A stretch of DNA of 26,311 nucleotides from Willaertia magna (GCA_902984215.1 CADWAF010000161.1:1-26311), one strand, 5' to 3'; counted from the stretch's first letter, positions 1 to 8,981 are shown. Numbers and translations are program-made. Notes: generated by a model from the sequence alone, not told the origin.

Positions 1-93
1 TATTTTTATTTTTTTGTATAAATTTATTGTAAAGTATATTGTAAAGTTATAAAGTTGTATAAAGTTATATAAATTAAAGTTATAAATACTTAC

Positions 94-1170
94 AACAATG
101 CCAGAAGTATCTAAAATTTCAAATGAAATTCTCTTGTTATTTAAAATATATTCTTTTCTATAACTATCTTCTATAGTTGGACTGTTTATAATTTTTTGTA
201 ATAATTTTTTGTTCAATTTTTTGTAATAATTGTTGTTAAAAATAATTTTATAAAATAATTTTACAAAATCATTTTACAAAATAATTTTACAAAATAATTG
301 TAAATAATTTTTAAAAAATAAATTTTAGAAACTTTTAAAAAATAAATTGTAAAAAAAAACTTACTCAAAGTGTTCTTGAAAAACATTTTGAACCTAAAAA
401 TTACAAAAAATTAATACAAAAAAATTACAAAAAATTAACACGTTACAAAAAATACAAAAAAAAACATTACAATAAAATTAAATAAAACTTACAAACTGAA
501 CAGTCAATGCCGTTTTTCCACTTCCTCCATGTCCAATCACCGCCACTTTCACATTCATCGGAATTAAATCCTCCGCTCTAACTCCGCTACCTCCGCCACT
601 TCCACCTCCATTCAAACCACTATTACTATTATTCCTTTTATGTTCCTTTTGTTTATTACTATTTCTTTTTTTATCATTTTTATTATCATTTTTATTATTT
701 TGTAAAGTATTTTGTAAAGTATTTTGTAAATCATATTGTAATTGATATAAATAAATAAAACGATTTAAAATTGCATATTTTTGTTTAAATTTTTTATTAA
801 AATTAAAAGTTAAAGATTTTTCCCATAAATCATGAATATCATTAACTGGATCAATTAATAAATAAAATTTATTTAAATATTCTTTAAAAAAATAATGATT
901 ATTACAAAAATTGTAAAGTTGTTTATTAAATTTTGAAAATGTAATTAAATCTAATTTATTTAATTTTAAAAAGGATAAAATTTTAATAATAATTTCAATT
1001 GGAAAATTTTGTGTTTTAATAATTTCTTGAATTGATTTGGAACCGCGAAGGGAAAGACGTGTTGCGATGGACGTTACGACAGTTGACGTTGTTGTTGTAA
1101 TTTTTTGAAAATAATTTTTTGAGAATAATTTTTGAAAATTAATTTGTTGTGAAAATCTTTTGTCAATGGT
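94..1170 (-). CDS. F-box / Ras-family GTPase fusion protein (partial, continues off left edge)
   Basis: Seen: three exons on the minus strand, 1170..493, 393..365 and 181..94, joined by GTAAG/AG introns that keep frame; a further GTAAGT donor at 93..88 leads off the window. The first exon is a 226-codon open frame. Codons about 55-97 match an F-box (FPIEIIIKILSFL start, hydrophobic Leu spacing). A Lys/Asn-rich and Gly/Ser linker follows, then a Ras G domain from about codon 205: P-loop GHGGSGKT, effector region DPTIEDSYRKEY, and G3 motif DTSGIV. Known: F-boxes bind SKP1 in SCF ubiquitin ligases, and Ras G domains switch on GTP binding. Odd: the residue at the Ras Gln61 position is Ile, and Ala59 is Ser. 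NKxD and SAK motifs lie outside the window. There is no ATG upstream of the F-box in this exon; an in-frame TGA precedes it (1176..1174). A 5' exon is therefore likely, with CTGACAG as acceptor. The Met at 558 would otherwise start a plain Ras protein. Confidence 0.75.
246..297. repeat. Four tandem 13-bp repeats inside a GTPase intron
   Basis: Four consecutive 13-bp units (consensus TTTTACAAAATAA; unit 1 has ATA for ACA, unit 2 ends TCA) fill 246-258, 259-271, 272-284 and 285-297. They lie in the 182-364 intron of the F-box/Ras gene, which is the longest intron there. This is probably an ordinary intronic minisatellite. Confidence 0.85.
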
Positions 1171-1758
1171 CTGTCAGGAAAAGAATTTGGAGCGGGATGC
1201 TTTCTATGTTAGTTGGTTAGATTCGGTTGTCGTGTGAAACGATTTTTATTTATTTTTTTTTTGGAAAAAGTTGTTGAAAATCGTTTCTTTCCAAAACATT
1301 GCACTGGACTCTCTGTTAAATAATACAAACTGTAACAGTTTTATAAAGAATTTTGGAAAATAATTTTTTTTAGAAAGTTCAATTATTTAAAGACTAAATA
1401 ATCATTAAAATTGAAAGGAAAACATCGTCAGACGTTTGTTTGAGTTGGTTATCGTCACTGATTCTTCGGAGACTCTAGTTTTGTATTAATTATCATCATT
1501 AGTTTAATTTCAGCGTAATGTTATGTGAAATAATTAATTTTTGTGAAAAAAATATGCTTGCTTATGGTTGCATTTTTTAAAACGATACAAAAAATATTAT
1601 AGGCAATAACAATTAATTGATTTCAATGAACCAGGGTTTCCCACATCCCGTCAGTCCATAGCAAATTGAATTAAAATTGTGTTCTTCTTGCGGACTAAAC
1701 GCTGTTATGTTATTAACAACACTGCAAGTTAACACTGCTGCAGCTCATTGAAATTAAC

Positions 1759-1811
1759 AACGCACGAAACGGCGTTGCACCGTACGGAGAGGATTTTCAT
1801 CATATTCTCCG
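1759..1811 (+). other. Two adjacent hairpins in the leader of the small protein gene
   Basis: AACGC (1759-1763) pairs with GCGTT (1772-1776) around an 8-nt loop. CGGAGA (1785-1790) pairs with TCTCCG (1806-1811) around a 15-nt loop. Both stems are GC-rich in a very AT-rich region and lie about 150-200 nt before the start codon at 1962. They could be a 5' UTR structure, or could be chance. Confidence 0.35.
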
Positions 1812-1866
1812 CACTATTATCATCATCTTTTAACTGTAGCGCACGTACAAAGAAAACAATAAATAG

Positions 1867-1953
1867 ATGGATTCTATTGCACAAAAAACTTCAAATAAGA
1901 AAAAAAGAGTTAATAACAGAAGCTTAACAATAACAACTAATAAATTTAAGTGA
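1867..1953 (+). other. Upstream open reading frame (28 codons)
   Basis: An ATG at 1867 opens a 28-codon Lys/Asn/Thr-rich frame ending in TGA at 1951-1953. The main ATG follows 8 nt later, in the same frame as 1962 mod 3 only after the stop. It is basic and has no recognisable domain. If the transcript starts upstream, this uORF would be translated first and could limit initiation at 1962. It may equally be unused if transcription starts later. Confidence 0.35.
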
Positions 1954-1961
1954 AAACAAGA

Positions 1962-2414
1962 ATGAATCAAATAGCGGTCAATAATAACACTAATAGTCAC
2001 ACCCACCATTTAGTGAATCCTCACCAACAACCAAAGAAAGATGATTTAAGTAATAGTCATCACCATTTCAACGCAAATAATGGTCACAATAATAGTAGCC
2101 ACCACTACAATAATAATAACAGTCACCAAAATAATAACAATAATACTAAGGTTGAGATAATATCAGAATCACAAAAACAACAAAATAATCGTAGTCATCA
2201 TTCATCCAATAATATTAAATCCTTAAATTTAAAATTAAATGTAGAAAGATTAGTTAATAGTTCAATAGTGAAAAAAGTTACACATCAAAAACAAGAATTT
2301 CACTATTCAAAATATTATTCTAAAGAACAAGTGGAATATATCTTTTTTGATTGGTTGAGTACAACGCATTATTACAAAAATATTTTTGTGGAGGATGAAG
2401 AAGAGGACTTTTAA
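1962..2414 (+). CDS. Small His/Asn-rich protein of unknown function
   Basis: Single exon, 150 residues, starting at the first ATG after an in-frame stop; the frame is open four codons further upstream but has no ATG there. The N-terminal ~85 residues are low complexity (His, Asn, Ser, Gln). The last ~65 residues look like a small ordered module: a Leu/Val-rich segment, a basic stretch (VKKVTHQKQ), an aromatic-rich stretch (FHYSKYYSKEQVEYIFFDWL) and an acidic tail ending DEEEDF. I do not recognise the family. The acidic C-terminus and aromatic core may form a protein-binding motif, which is inference. The gene has a long leader with a uORF and hairpins, and an AATAAA signal about 110 nt after the stop. 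Confidence 0.6.
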   Translation: MNQIAVNNNTNSHTHHLVNPHQQPKKDDLSNSHHHFNANNGHNNSSHHYNNNNSHQNNNNNTKVEIISESQKQQNNRSHHSSNNIKSLNLKLNVERLVNSSIVKKVTHQKQEFHYSKYYSKEQVEYIFFDWLSTTHYYKNIFVEDEEEDF

Positions 2415-2522
2415 TTTGTATATTATTAATTTATTATTAATTTATTTTGTAACAATTTAACAATTTAATTTTTTTTTTAACAGCACGCAGCCAGCTCTGT
2501 GCTTTGTGAATAATGCAATGTA

Positions 2523-2528
2523 AATAAA
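2523..2528 (+). terminator. AATAAA polyadenylation signal of the small protein gene
   Basis: AATAAA lies 109 nt after the stop at 2414, just before the E2F-like element and start of the next same-strand gene. Placement suits 3' processing of the upstream transcript. Confidence 0.4.
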
Positions 2529-2576
2529 ACTTTAATTTATTAAAAACAAGGCTTGTTGTTTTATTTGTGGAACCTA

Positions 2577-2588
2577 TTTCCCGCTAAA
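2577..2588 (+). promoter_or_regulatory. E2F-like element upstream of NME7 (TTTCCCGCTAAA)
   Basis: TTTCCCGC is an exact match to the E2F consensus TTTSSCGC. The element ends 28 bp before the NME7 ATG. It shares the TTT-N2-CGC-N-AAA layout with elements next to POC1 (13257-13268) and CFAP58 (22498-22509). Binding by E2F/DP is inferred. Confidence 0.5.
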
Positions 2589-2616
2589 AATCAGATACAA
2601 TTTTTTTTAAAAAAAA

Positions 2617-4038
2617 ATGTTTACAAGTGTAAGTAAAGACTATTTTTTTGTTGTTATTTTGTTCTTACTTGAACTTTTAAAAGTCCTTTGGAAGTAAAGC
2701 TAGTAGTAGCAGCGGTAGAAGGGGAAGTATTGCTGGAAGGCTTCCGAATTATGAAAAGGAAAATGAAAGATTTGTATTTATACTTTCTTTCTTTGACACT
2801 CAGGCTGGTTTTGATCGATTTTATCAACTAATATACTACTCTTTTGATGAAACTATAGAGATGGTAAGTAAGGAAGGCCCAACATTATTTACTGTTATTC
2901 TTACAAACTAATTAGTTTGATGTCAAAAGTAAGAAAATCTATTTAAAACGAATGAAAAGTCCTGTTGCCTTAAAAGATATTTATGTTGGGGGATTAGTTA
3001 CAATTAACGCAAGACAATATAAAGTAACAGAATATGCAGATGATTTTACTAAAAAAACATTAGGAACAAAAACGAAATTGTAAGTTTTTTTATTTCGTTA
3101 AGGATTTTTGTTTAAAGCTTTATTAAATGAAACAGTACGTTGGCGATAATAAAACCAGATGGTGTTTCACATATGGGAGGAATAATTGATAGAATTTGTA
3201 AAGAAGGATTTAGAATTTCCAAAATGAAAATGTGTGAATTGACAGTTGACCAAGCCCAAAAGTTTTATGAAGTTCACAAAGGAAAAGTTTTTTACAAGTA
3301 AGTAAATACTATAAGTGCGAGATATATTGTAATTGAAATAGTACTTTAGTTTCTTACATGACAAGTGGCCCAATAATTGCTATGGAATTATGTGCAGAAG
3401 ATGCTGTTCAAAAGTGGAGAACATTAATTGGACCAACAGATTATCAAAGAGCTAGAAGAGAGGCACCAAATTCTATAAGGGCATTGTACGCTACAGATGC
3501 AACACATAATGCTGTTCACGGTTCAGACTCTGATGAAAACGCAAAGATTGAATCAAATTTCTTCTTTAATTCTAAGGAAATACAAACCTCAGCCAGATTT
3601 GAAAATTCAACATTGGGTATAATTCTTCCACATATACTAAGTCAAGGAGAAAGTATTGGTGAAATACTGCTTGACATTCTAAAGAATGGAATGGATATTA
3701 CAGCCATGGAGTTGTTTAATTTACAAAAGGTAGATGCTGCAGACTTTTTGGAAGTTTATAAAGGAGTTGTCCCAGAGTATCAAAAGATGGTAGAGCATTT
3801 ATCATCAGGACCTTGCATTGCTCTGGAAGTAACCTCTAATCAATCATCACAAAACGTTGTAACGTATTTAAGGGAAGTATGTGGACCATCTGATTCAGAC
3901 TTAGCAAGAGAACTCAAACCAAATTCTATTAGAGCAAAGTATGGAATGGATAAAGTAAAGAATGCAGTGCATTGCACAGACTTAGAAGAAGATGGAATTT
4001 TAGAAGTGCAATTCTTTTTTGACTTAATGCAGAAATAA
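2617..4038 (+). CDS. NME7: NME7 / NDK7, axonemal nucleoside diphosphate kinase-like protein
   Basis: Five exons: 2617-2628, 2684-2863, 2916-3079, 3136-3297 and 3342-4038, giving 404 residues (human NME7 is 376). Seen: an N-terminal DM10 domain (ERFVFILSFFD to about residue 115), then two NDK domains. NDK1 has TLAIIKPDG and the catalytic-type motif NAVHGSDS (His232). NDK2 is the divergent type and keeps NAVHCTDLEEDG (His383). DM10 plus two NDK domains is diagnostic of NME7. Known: NME7 is a microtubule inner protein of ciliary doublets and is also associated with the gamma-tubulin ring complex. The 12-nt first exon is needed because exon 2 has no in-frame ATG. Its acceptor (AAAAG at 2679-2683) is the least certain junction. 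An E2F-like site lies just upstream, and the DNA ligase gene follows 57 bp downstream. Confidence 0.92.
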
Positions 4039-4095
4039 TTGCAATCAAAATAACTTTACAAACAATCAAAAAGAGCAAAAATTCCACCATAAAAA

Positions 4096-6930
4096 ATGAA
4101 GCGCTATCAACTTGTCACCAAACTCAACAAGAAGAAAAATCTTTGTTCTCCAAGAATTGTTGGTGCAGTGTTTCCTAATTATAATAAGATTAATTCATTT
4201 CACATAAATAACATTCAAGTAGCCGGAAATAAAAAGAATAATATTTTTAAATTAAATGATAGTACTACGAACAGATTATTTCACACCGATTTAATAAATT
4301 TATCATCAAGTGAAACAACACAAGAAAGTAGTGATATAAAAAAAGAACAATTATTAACAAATGAAGAACTATTTATTACAAACTGTTTCGCTTTAGAATC
4401 ACCGGAAAGTATTAAAACATTAAAATTAGTTATTAGAAAATCAATATCCACAAAAAACATAAAACTTTTATCCACCATCTACTCGCTCTGTATTTTAAAA
4501 TCACCACTAAAACCTACAAGTAAAAATAATTTCACCTATAACGTAAATCCCGCCAAATTAGAAGCCTTAATTTACTTTATGAAAAATGAAAAAATTGTAG
4601 ATGAAGTAAAGGACTATTTACAGAATCATTCGATTTTTGAAACTTGTTTGAATTTCTTTACACCAATGATTCGTAATTTTGGGCGTCATGCTAGGATTTA
4701 CGATATTGAAAGACCTTTTATTTCAATTTATGAAGTACATGATTCATTAAATAAGATATTGAAAGGGAAGATAGAAGAAGAAAATGTTGAACAAAAATCA
4801 AGAAAGAGGAGTGGAAGATATTTAGGTTCTACTCAATTAAATGTTTTATCGGAATTAATGTCAAAGTTAAAAACAAAAAAGGAAGTTTCTTTATTATTAA
4901 AGATACTTATTAAAGAAGAATCGATTTATACTCCTCATCAATTCTCTAAGATATTTATACAAAGTTTTATTGAATCGAAATCTCCTTCAACAAAATCTTT
5001 TAAACCAAATGAAGTAAAGAAATTAGAAAAGATTTTATTAGAAAAAGTTAAAGAACTGGGTTTTATTGAATTTATTAAGGTTTGTTTGAAATTAACGAGA
5101 TTCGACTTGTATAAATTGTTAGAGTTAAAAGATAGTACTTTAGATATAAAGGAAGAAGAAGAAGGTAGGGAAGAAGATGATATTGACGAAATGAATAATG
5201 AAGATGAAGAAGAATTAAATAAAATTGTATTGGGAGGAGAAGAAGAATATTCCCAATTTCATAAAGAAGAAGAGTTAATGAATGCTTTAGGAATGGATTT
5301 AAACAATGAAAGTAAAAACAAAACAATTACTGAAAGAAAGAAGAAGAGTAATTCTGCAACTGCTATAAAAGAAGAAAAACAAACAAGAAGAGTAAGAAAA
5401 AGAAAAGAAGAAGAAGAAGAAATTGAAAAAGGTGGAGTAGAAGAAAAAGAAACAAAACCAATCTTTGATGATAGTTTGTTTTTAGGAAAAGGTTTTTCTC
5501 CAATGTTATCTTTACCATTAGCTAACATTTCCGATAAAGTAATTTCTACATTGAAAAATACATTAAAACAAGATCATTTGTATTTAGATTATAAATATGA
5601 TGGACAACGTATCTTACTTCACTATATTAACGGAAAGACATTAAAATGTTATAGTAGATCAGGTAAAGAAATTAATTTCTTAGAAGAATATGGGGATTCC
5701 TATAAACAAGAATTATTAAAAACATTACAAAAATTAAATATAAATAATTTTATTATAGATGGTGAATATATTATAAAAGATATTAAAACTAAAAATATTT
5801 TAAATTTCTTAACTTTTAGTAGAAGAAGAAATTTAACGGAAGATACCATTCCTTCTATAAAAGTATTTGATATTTTATATTTAAATAATAAAAGTTATTT
5901 AAATGAAAGTTTAAAAGAACGTAAATTATATTTAGATCAATTTATTAATCAATTAAATTTAAGTTTTATAGAAAGTTCAAAATCTAAAGTTTTAAATCTT
6001 AATACATCAAATAATAATGATGAATTACGTAATGATATTATTTCATTCTTTAGAGAATCAATTAAGGATGGATGTGAAGGTTTAATTATTAAACCTTATA
6101 CTAATGAAGCAAGTTATTATAAAATTGCGAAACGTATTCATTGGTATAAGTTTAAGAAAGAATATGTTAGAGGAGAAGACCCTAACAATAATAATAAAGA
6201 ACTATTTGATACTTTAGATTTTATACCAATTGCAGGAAAGTTTGGTAAGGGAGTTAGATCTGAAGGTATTGGTTCTTTTCTATTAGGTACTATTGATAGC
6301 AATAATAATGAAAAGAAGAAGATTTTATCTGTATGTAGTGTAGGAACTGGCTTTAAAGAAGAAACAATTTCTACACTTTCTAAAAAGTTATTAGAAACTG
6401 TTGCTATCCCTAAAGAAGAAATACCAACAAGTAAAGAATTAGAAGAAAAGTATGGAATATCAGTTTCTGAAAAACAATTTAAACAATTTAATGTGTGGTT
6501 TAAACCTCAATATATTTGGGAGATTAAAGGATCTGAAATTAATAAGACAAGTATGAATGTTAAAGTTAGTACAAGTTCAAGTGGTTATTCTGTACGTTTT
6601 CCAATATTTTGTAGGGAAAGAGAGGATAAAGGAATAGATCAGGCAACTTCTGTAGAACAATTAAAGGAGATGAAGAAGGCTTTAGAAGATAGTGGTTGTA
6701 TTGGAATTGAAGAAGAATCAACGACAATGATTACCAATGAGACAATTACTGAGCCAGTAATTAGTGCTGAAAAGGAAAGAATATTAAAAGAAGAAAATGT
6801 AAAAGAAGAAGAGGCACCAAAAGTAGAAGTTAAAGAAGAAAAGATCAATAAGAATGAAGAAAAAGAAGCAGATGAAGAAGAGGAAGATGAATGGTTGGCA
6901 AATTGGAATAAGAGGCTTTCCAACAAATAA
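4096..6930 (+). CDS. LIG1: ATP-dependent DNA ligase, ligase I type
   Basis: Single exon, 944 residues. It seals nicks with ATP through an enzyme-AMP intermediate, in replication and repair. Seen: an N-terminal DNA-binding region (about 80-350), then an acidic/basic low-complexity insert (about 350-460). The nucleotidyltransferase domain follows with motif I KYDGQR (nucleophile Lys500), motif III IDGEY (Glu557), motif IIIa FDILYLN, motif IV EGLIIKP and motif V WYKFKKEYV. The OB-fold has WFKPQYIWEIK and ends RFPIFCREREDKG. The tail is Glu/Lys-rich and ends EDEWLANWNKRL. The first ~54 residues are basic with no acidic residue, resembling a mitochondrial targeting peptide, so the enzyme could be dual-targeted as LIG1/LIG3 isoforms are elsewhere (inference). 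No BRCT domain is visible, against ligases III and IV. Confidence 0.9.
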   Translation: MKRYQLVTKLNKKKNLCSPRIVGAVFPNYNKINSFHINNIQVAGNKKNNIFKLNDSTTNRLFHTDLINLSSSETTQESSDIKKEQLLTNEELFITNCFALESPESIKTLKLVIRKSISTKNIKLLSTIYSLCILKSPLKPTSKNNFTYNVNPAKLEALIYFMKNEKIVDEVKDYLQNHSIFETCLNFFTPMIRNFGRHARIYDIERPFISIYEVHDSLNKILKGKIEEENVEQKSRKRSGRYLGSTQLNVLSELMSKLKTKKEVSLLLKILIKEESIYTPHQFSKIFIQSFIESKSPSTKSFKPNEVKKLEKILLEKVKELGFIEFIKVCLKLTRFDLYKLLELKDSTLDIKEEEEGREEDDIDEMNNEDEEELNKIVLGGEEEYSQFHKEEELMNALGMDLNNESKNKTITERKKKSNSATAIKEEKQTRRVRKRKEEEEEIEKGGVEEKETKPIFDDSLFLGKGFSPMLSLPLANISDKVISTLKNTLKQDHLYLDYKYDGQRILLHYINGKTLKCYSRSGKEINFLEEYGDSYKQELLKTLQKLNINNFIIDGEYIIKDIKTKNILNFLTFSRRRNLTEDTIPSIKVFDILYLNNKSYLNESLKERKLYLDQFINQLNLSFIESSKSKVLNLNTSNNNDELRNDIISFFRESIKDGCEGLIIKPYTNEASYYKIAKRIHWYKFKKEYVRGEDPNNNNKELFDTLDFIPIAGKFGKGVRSEGIGSFLLGTIDSNNNEKKKILSVCSVGTGFKEETISTLSKKLLETVAIPKEEIPTSKELEEKYGISVSEKQFKQFNVWFKPQYIWEIKGSEINKTSMNVKVSTSSSGYSVRFPIFCREREDKGIDQATSVEQLKEMKKALEDSGCIGIEEESTTMITNETITEPVISAEKERILKEENVKEEEAPKVEVKEEKINKNEEKEADEEEEDEWLANWNKRLSNK

Positions 6931-7029
6931 AAAATTAAACAAAAAAAATTAATAAATAAAATAAACCATAACAAATAATTTATTTTCATTGACAATATCT
7001 CCCAAAGCATTTTTCACAAATCCAAGTGA

Positions 7030-7106
7030 TAAAATGATGATTGCATTTATATGGAATTACCGTCAGAACAAATGCATGTAGATAACTAGCGGGTATTGCT
7101 GATCTT
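7030..7106 (+). ncRNA. Candidate C/D box snoRNA guiding 18S rRNA 2'-O-methylation (snR77/SNORD65-like)
   Basis: Seen: C box ATGATGA (7034-7040), D box CTGA (7099-7102), and a D'-like CAGA (7064-7067). The 11 nt TGGAATTACCG (7052-7062) are perfectly complementary to the universally conserved 18S segment CGGUAAUUCCA of the 530 loop. By the D'+5 rule the base five nt before CAGA (A7059) pairs with the U of GGU, which is yeast U578. That residue is known to be 2'-O-methylated in yeast (guide snR77), with a human counterpart guided by SNORD65. The length of about 75 nt fits the class. Weak points: the terminal stem flanking C and D is poor, and the D' box is one mismatch from CTGA. A TGCATTT/AAATGCA inverted repeat surrounds the guide. 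The homology claim is functional, not based on alignment. Confidence 0.5.
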
Positions 7107-7142
7107 AAATTCTTTTTTCACAACAACCTCTACATTGTTAAC

Positions 7143-7184
7143 TTAACTACAAAACCCCAACACAAGAATTTATTCCGTAGTTAA
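7143..7184. repeat. 8-bp perfect inverted repeat
   Basis: TTAACTAC (7143-7150) and GTAGTTAA (7177-7184) form a potential stem with a 26-nt loop, downstream of the snoRNA candidate and before eIF3e. It could belong to a second structured RNA or the eIF3e leader. Function unknown. Confidence 0.4.
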
Positions 7185-7197
7185 TCTTTTAGTTGTT

Positions 7198-7227
7198 AAA
7201 AAGCTCATTTTCATCATTGGGCTTTTT
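7198..7227. repeat. 7-bp inverted repeat with T-run
   Basis: AAAAAGC (7198-7204) pairs with GCTTTTT (7221-7227), loop 16 nt. It sits 14 nt after the preceding inverted repeat. It resembles a terminator shape, but that form is bacterial, so in this eukaryote it is only noted as structure. Confidence 0.35.
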
Positions 7228-7301
7228 GCTTTGTCTTAATTTCTTCAACAACCAAATGTAATTTGAATATTAAAAAAAAAATATTTTTTTCGAAAAAAAA
7301 A

Positions 7302-8981
7302 ATGAGTCAATTAGCATTAAAAATCGTCCCATACCTAGATTTACACTTAGTCTTTCCAGTTCTCGAATTTTTAGAACAAAATGAAGTAAGTAGTATTTAT
7401 TATCAACCATCCCCAACTAAAAACTCTTTTTTTAATATAAACTTAACCTAAAAATTTAACATTTCGTCATCAACAAAACAACAACAATACCCAACAATAC
7501 CCAACAATAATTAAACAATAATTAATATTATTAACAATTATTATTAACAATAATACTAGATCTATCCAAAAGCTTCCGTTCAAAAAACAATCTATGAACT
7601 CTCCAAAAAAACTAAAATGATAGATTATCAAAAAAAGAAACAACCAACAACAACATTAGAAACATCTACCACAAACAACAACACAACAACAAGTGAAGAA
7701 CAATACGAAAGTCAAAAAAAAGAAATTTTCAAACAAATTGAACAAATGAAACAAACATGTTCTCCTCTCTTAACAAAACTAAAAGAATATAACGAAAATA
7801 AAGATAATTCATCTAACCAAAATAAACAAGAAATAAAAAACTATATCTTTCAAGATAATGTAATTACCTTAGAAATGTTAGATAAATGTTATGATTATTC
7901 AAAAATTTTGTATGATAGTGGTGATTATGAATTATCTGCTGCGTTATTAACAGATGTTAAACAGTTGTATATTGAGTTAAATTTAATTGATAAAGCATAT
8001 CAATCTGTTTGGGGTAAATTAGCAAGTGAGATTATGTGTAAAGAATGGGATGCTTCTGCAAATGCTTTAAATGAATTAAAAGAATTGATGGAAAATAAAT
8101 TTAGTTCCATGTTAACTCATGAAAGAAATTTAAAGTTGGGTAGTAGTAGTGGTGCTAATGGTAGCCTTCATCAAGGCTTAGGCTTGGGTAATCAAGTAAG
8201 TGGTGGTGTTAGTAGTGGAGTAACTACTATAAAGGCTGTAGAGTTAGAGTTAATTAATGCGCGTTGTTGGTTTTTACATTGGTCTTTGTTTATTGCATTT
8301 TTTTATGCGCAAAATGGGTATAATAGTTTTTTAGAATTATTTTTTGGGAATTTAAGTGCTGGAGGTATGACAAGTGCACAAAATTATGATTTATCTTCAA
8401 ATAGGTATATTAGTGCGTTATTTCAAAGTAATTGTACTTATTTGTTACGTTATTTGGCTATTATTATTATTTTAAAGAAACGTAATAAGAATTATTTGAA
8501 TTCTTTAGTTAAATTTTTGGAACAACATGTTGTGGTTGATACTAAAGATGATAATACTTTATTATCTGATCCAGTTATTCAATTTATTTATCAATTATAT
8601 GTTAATTTTGATTTTAAGAAGGCACATGATGTTTTATTGACATGTGAAAATGTTTTAAAGAATGATTATTTCACTAATTCACATACAAAAGATTTTATGA
8701 ATCAAGCTAAAAATATGTTATTTGATTCTTATTGTAAAGTTTCACATGCTTTCCCAAAAGAAAATCCAATGTTCCCAATAGATGAAGATATGCTTAATAA
8801 TGCTTTAAATTCTTCTAAAATTGCTCAACAACAATTAAATGAAAAGAGTATCATGGCCGTCAAAAAGAATTTACCAAATGCTTATCTTCAAGTATTAGAA
8901 AAGACTGATGCAATTATGAATAAGACAAATACTTTAAAACAAAGTATTGATAAGATGGTTGAACAAAAGAAAGGTCAATAA
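7302..8981 (+). CDS. EIF3E: Translation initiation factor eIF3 subunit e (INT6)
   Basis: Two exons, 7302-7385 and 7560-8981, joined in phase 0 (GTAAGT donor, CTAG acceptor), giving 501 residues against 445 in human. Seen: the conserved N-terminus PYLDLHLVFPVLEFLEQNE, where exon 1 ends. The core follows with WGKLASEIMCKEWDA, the signature WFLHWSLF, LLRYLA and LYVNFDF, then a PCI-like winged-helix end with YLQVLEKT. Known: eIF3e is a PCI scaffold subunit of the eIF3 complex on the 40S ribosome. The start is the first ATG after an A-rich leader; in-frame codons further upstream lack a good start. Extra length comes from an Asn/Thr-rich stretch after exon 1 and Gly/Ser-rich loops (about residues 205-225). 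The stop lies 9 bp from the stop of the opposite-strand neighbour. Confidence 0.95.

Larger units (their letters stand above)
1171..1961. other. Divergent intergenic region with structured leader
   Basis: About 790 bp separates the minus-strand F-box/Ras exon from the plus-strand small protein. It presumably holds both promoters and an unresolved 5' exon of the GTPase gene. GC is locally higher at about 1425-1480 and 1640-1850. Short ATG-started frames occur at 1518 (20 codons) and 1867 (28 codons). No long open frame, tRNA or rRNA was seen. Confidence 0.5.
6931..7301. other. Spacer between ligase and eIF3e with RNA-like structure
   Basis: This 371-bp gap between two plus-strand genes is unusually long for the window. 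It contains a C/D snoRNA candidate (7030-7106) and two perfect inverted repeats (7143-7184 and 7198-7227). A minus-strand Cys-rich frame of about 44 codons (7121..6990) has no ATG and is not called as a gene. Confidence 0.6.

Noticed and set aside
1428..1499. Minus-strand C/D snoRNA-like boxes (ATGATGA and CTGA, 72 nt apart)
   Set aside because: No terminal stem and no guide complementarity to rRNA that I could recognise; such boxes arise by chance in AT-rich DNA.
6639..7010. Minus-strand Ser-rich open frame over the ligase 3' end (and others at 5075-5528)
   Set aside because: Antisense of Glu/Lys-rich ligase codons; no homology or start context.
6990..7121. Minus-strand Cys/His-rich frame (KCNHHF...CEKCFGRYC) of about 44 codons
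   Set aside because: No ATG, bounded by stops, no convincing splice partner, and it overlaps the snoRNA candidate on the other strand.
7198..7227. Rho-independent terminator
   Set aside because: The hairpin plus T-run looks like one, but that mechanism is bacterial and this is a nuclear eukaryotic region.
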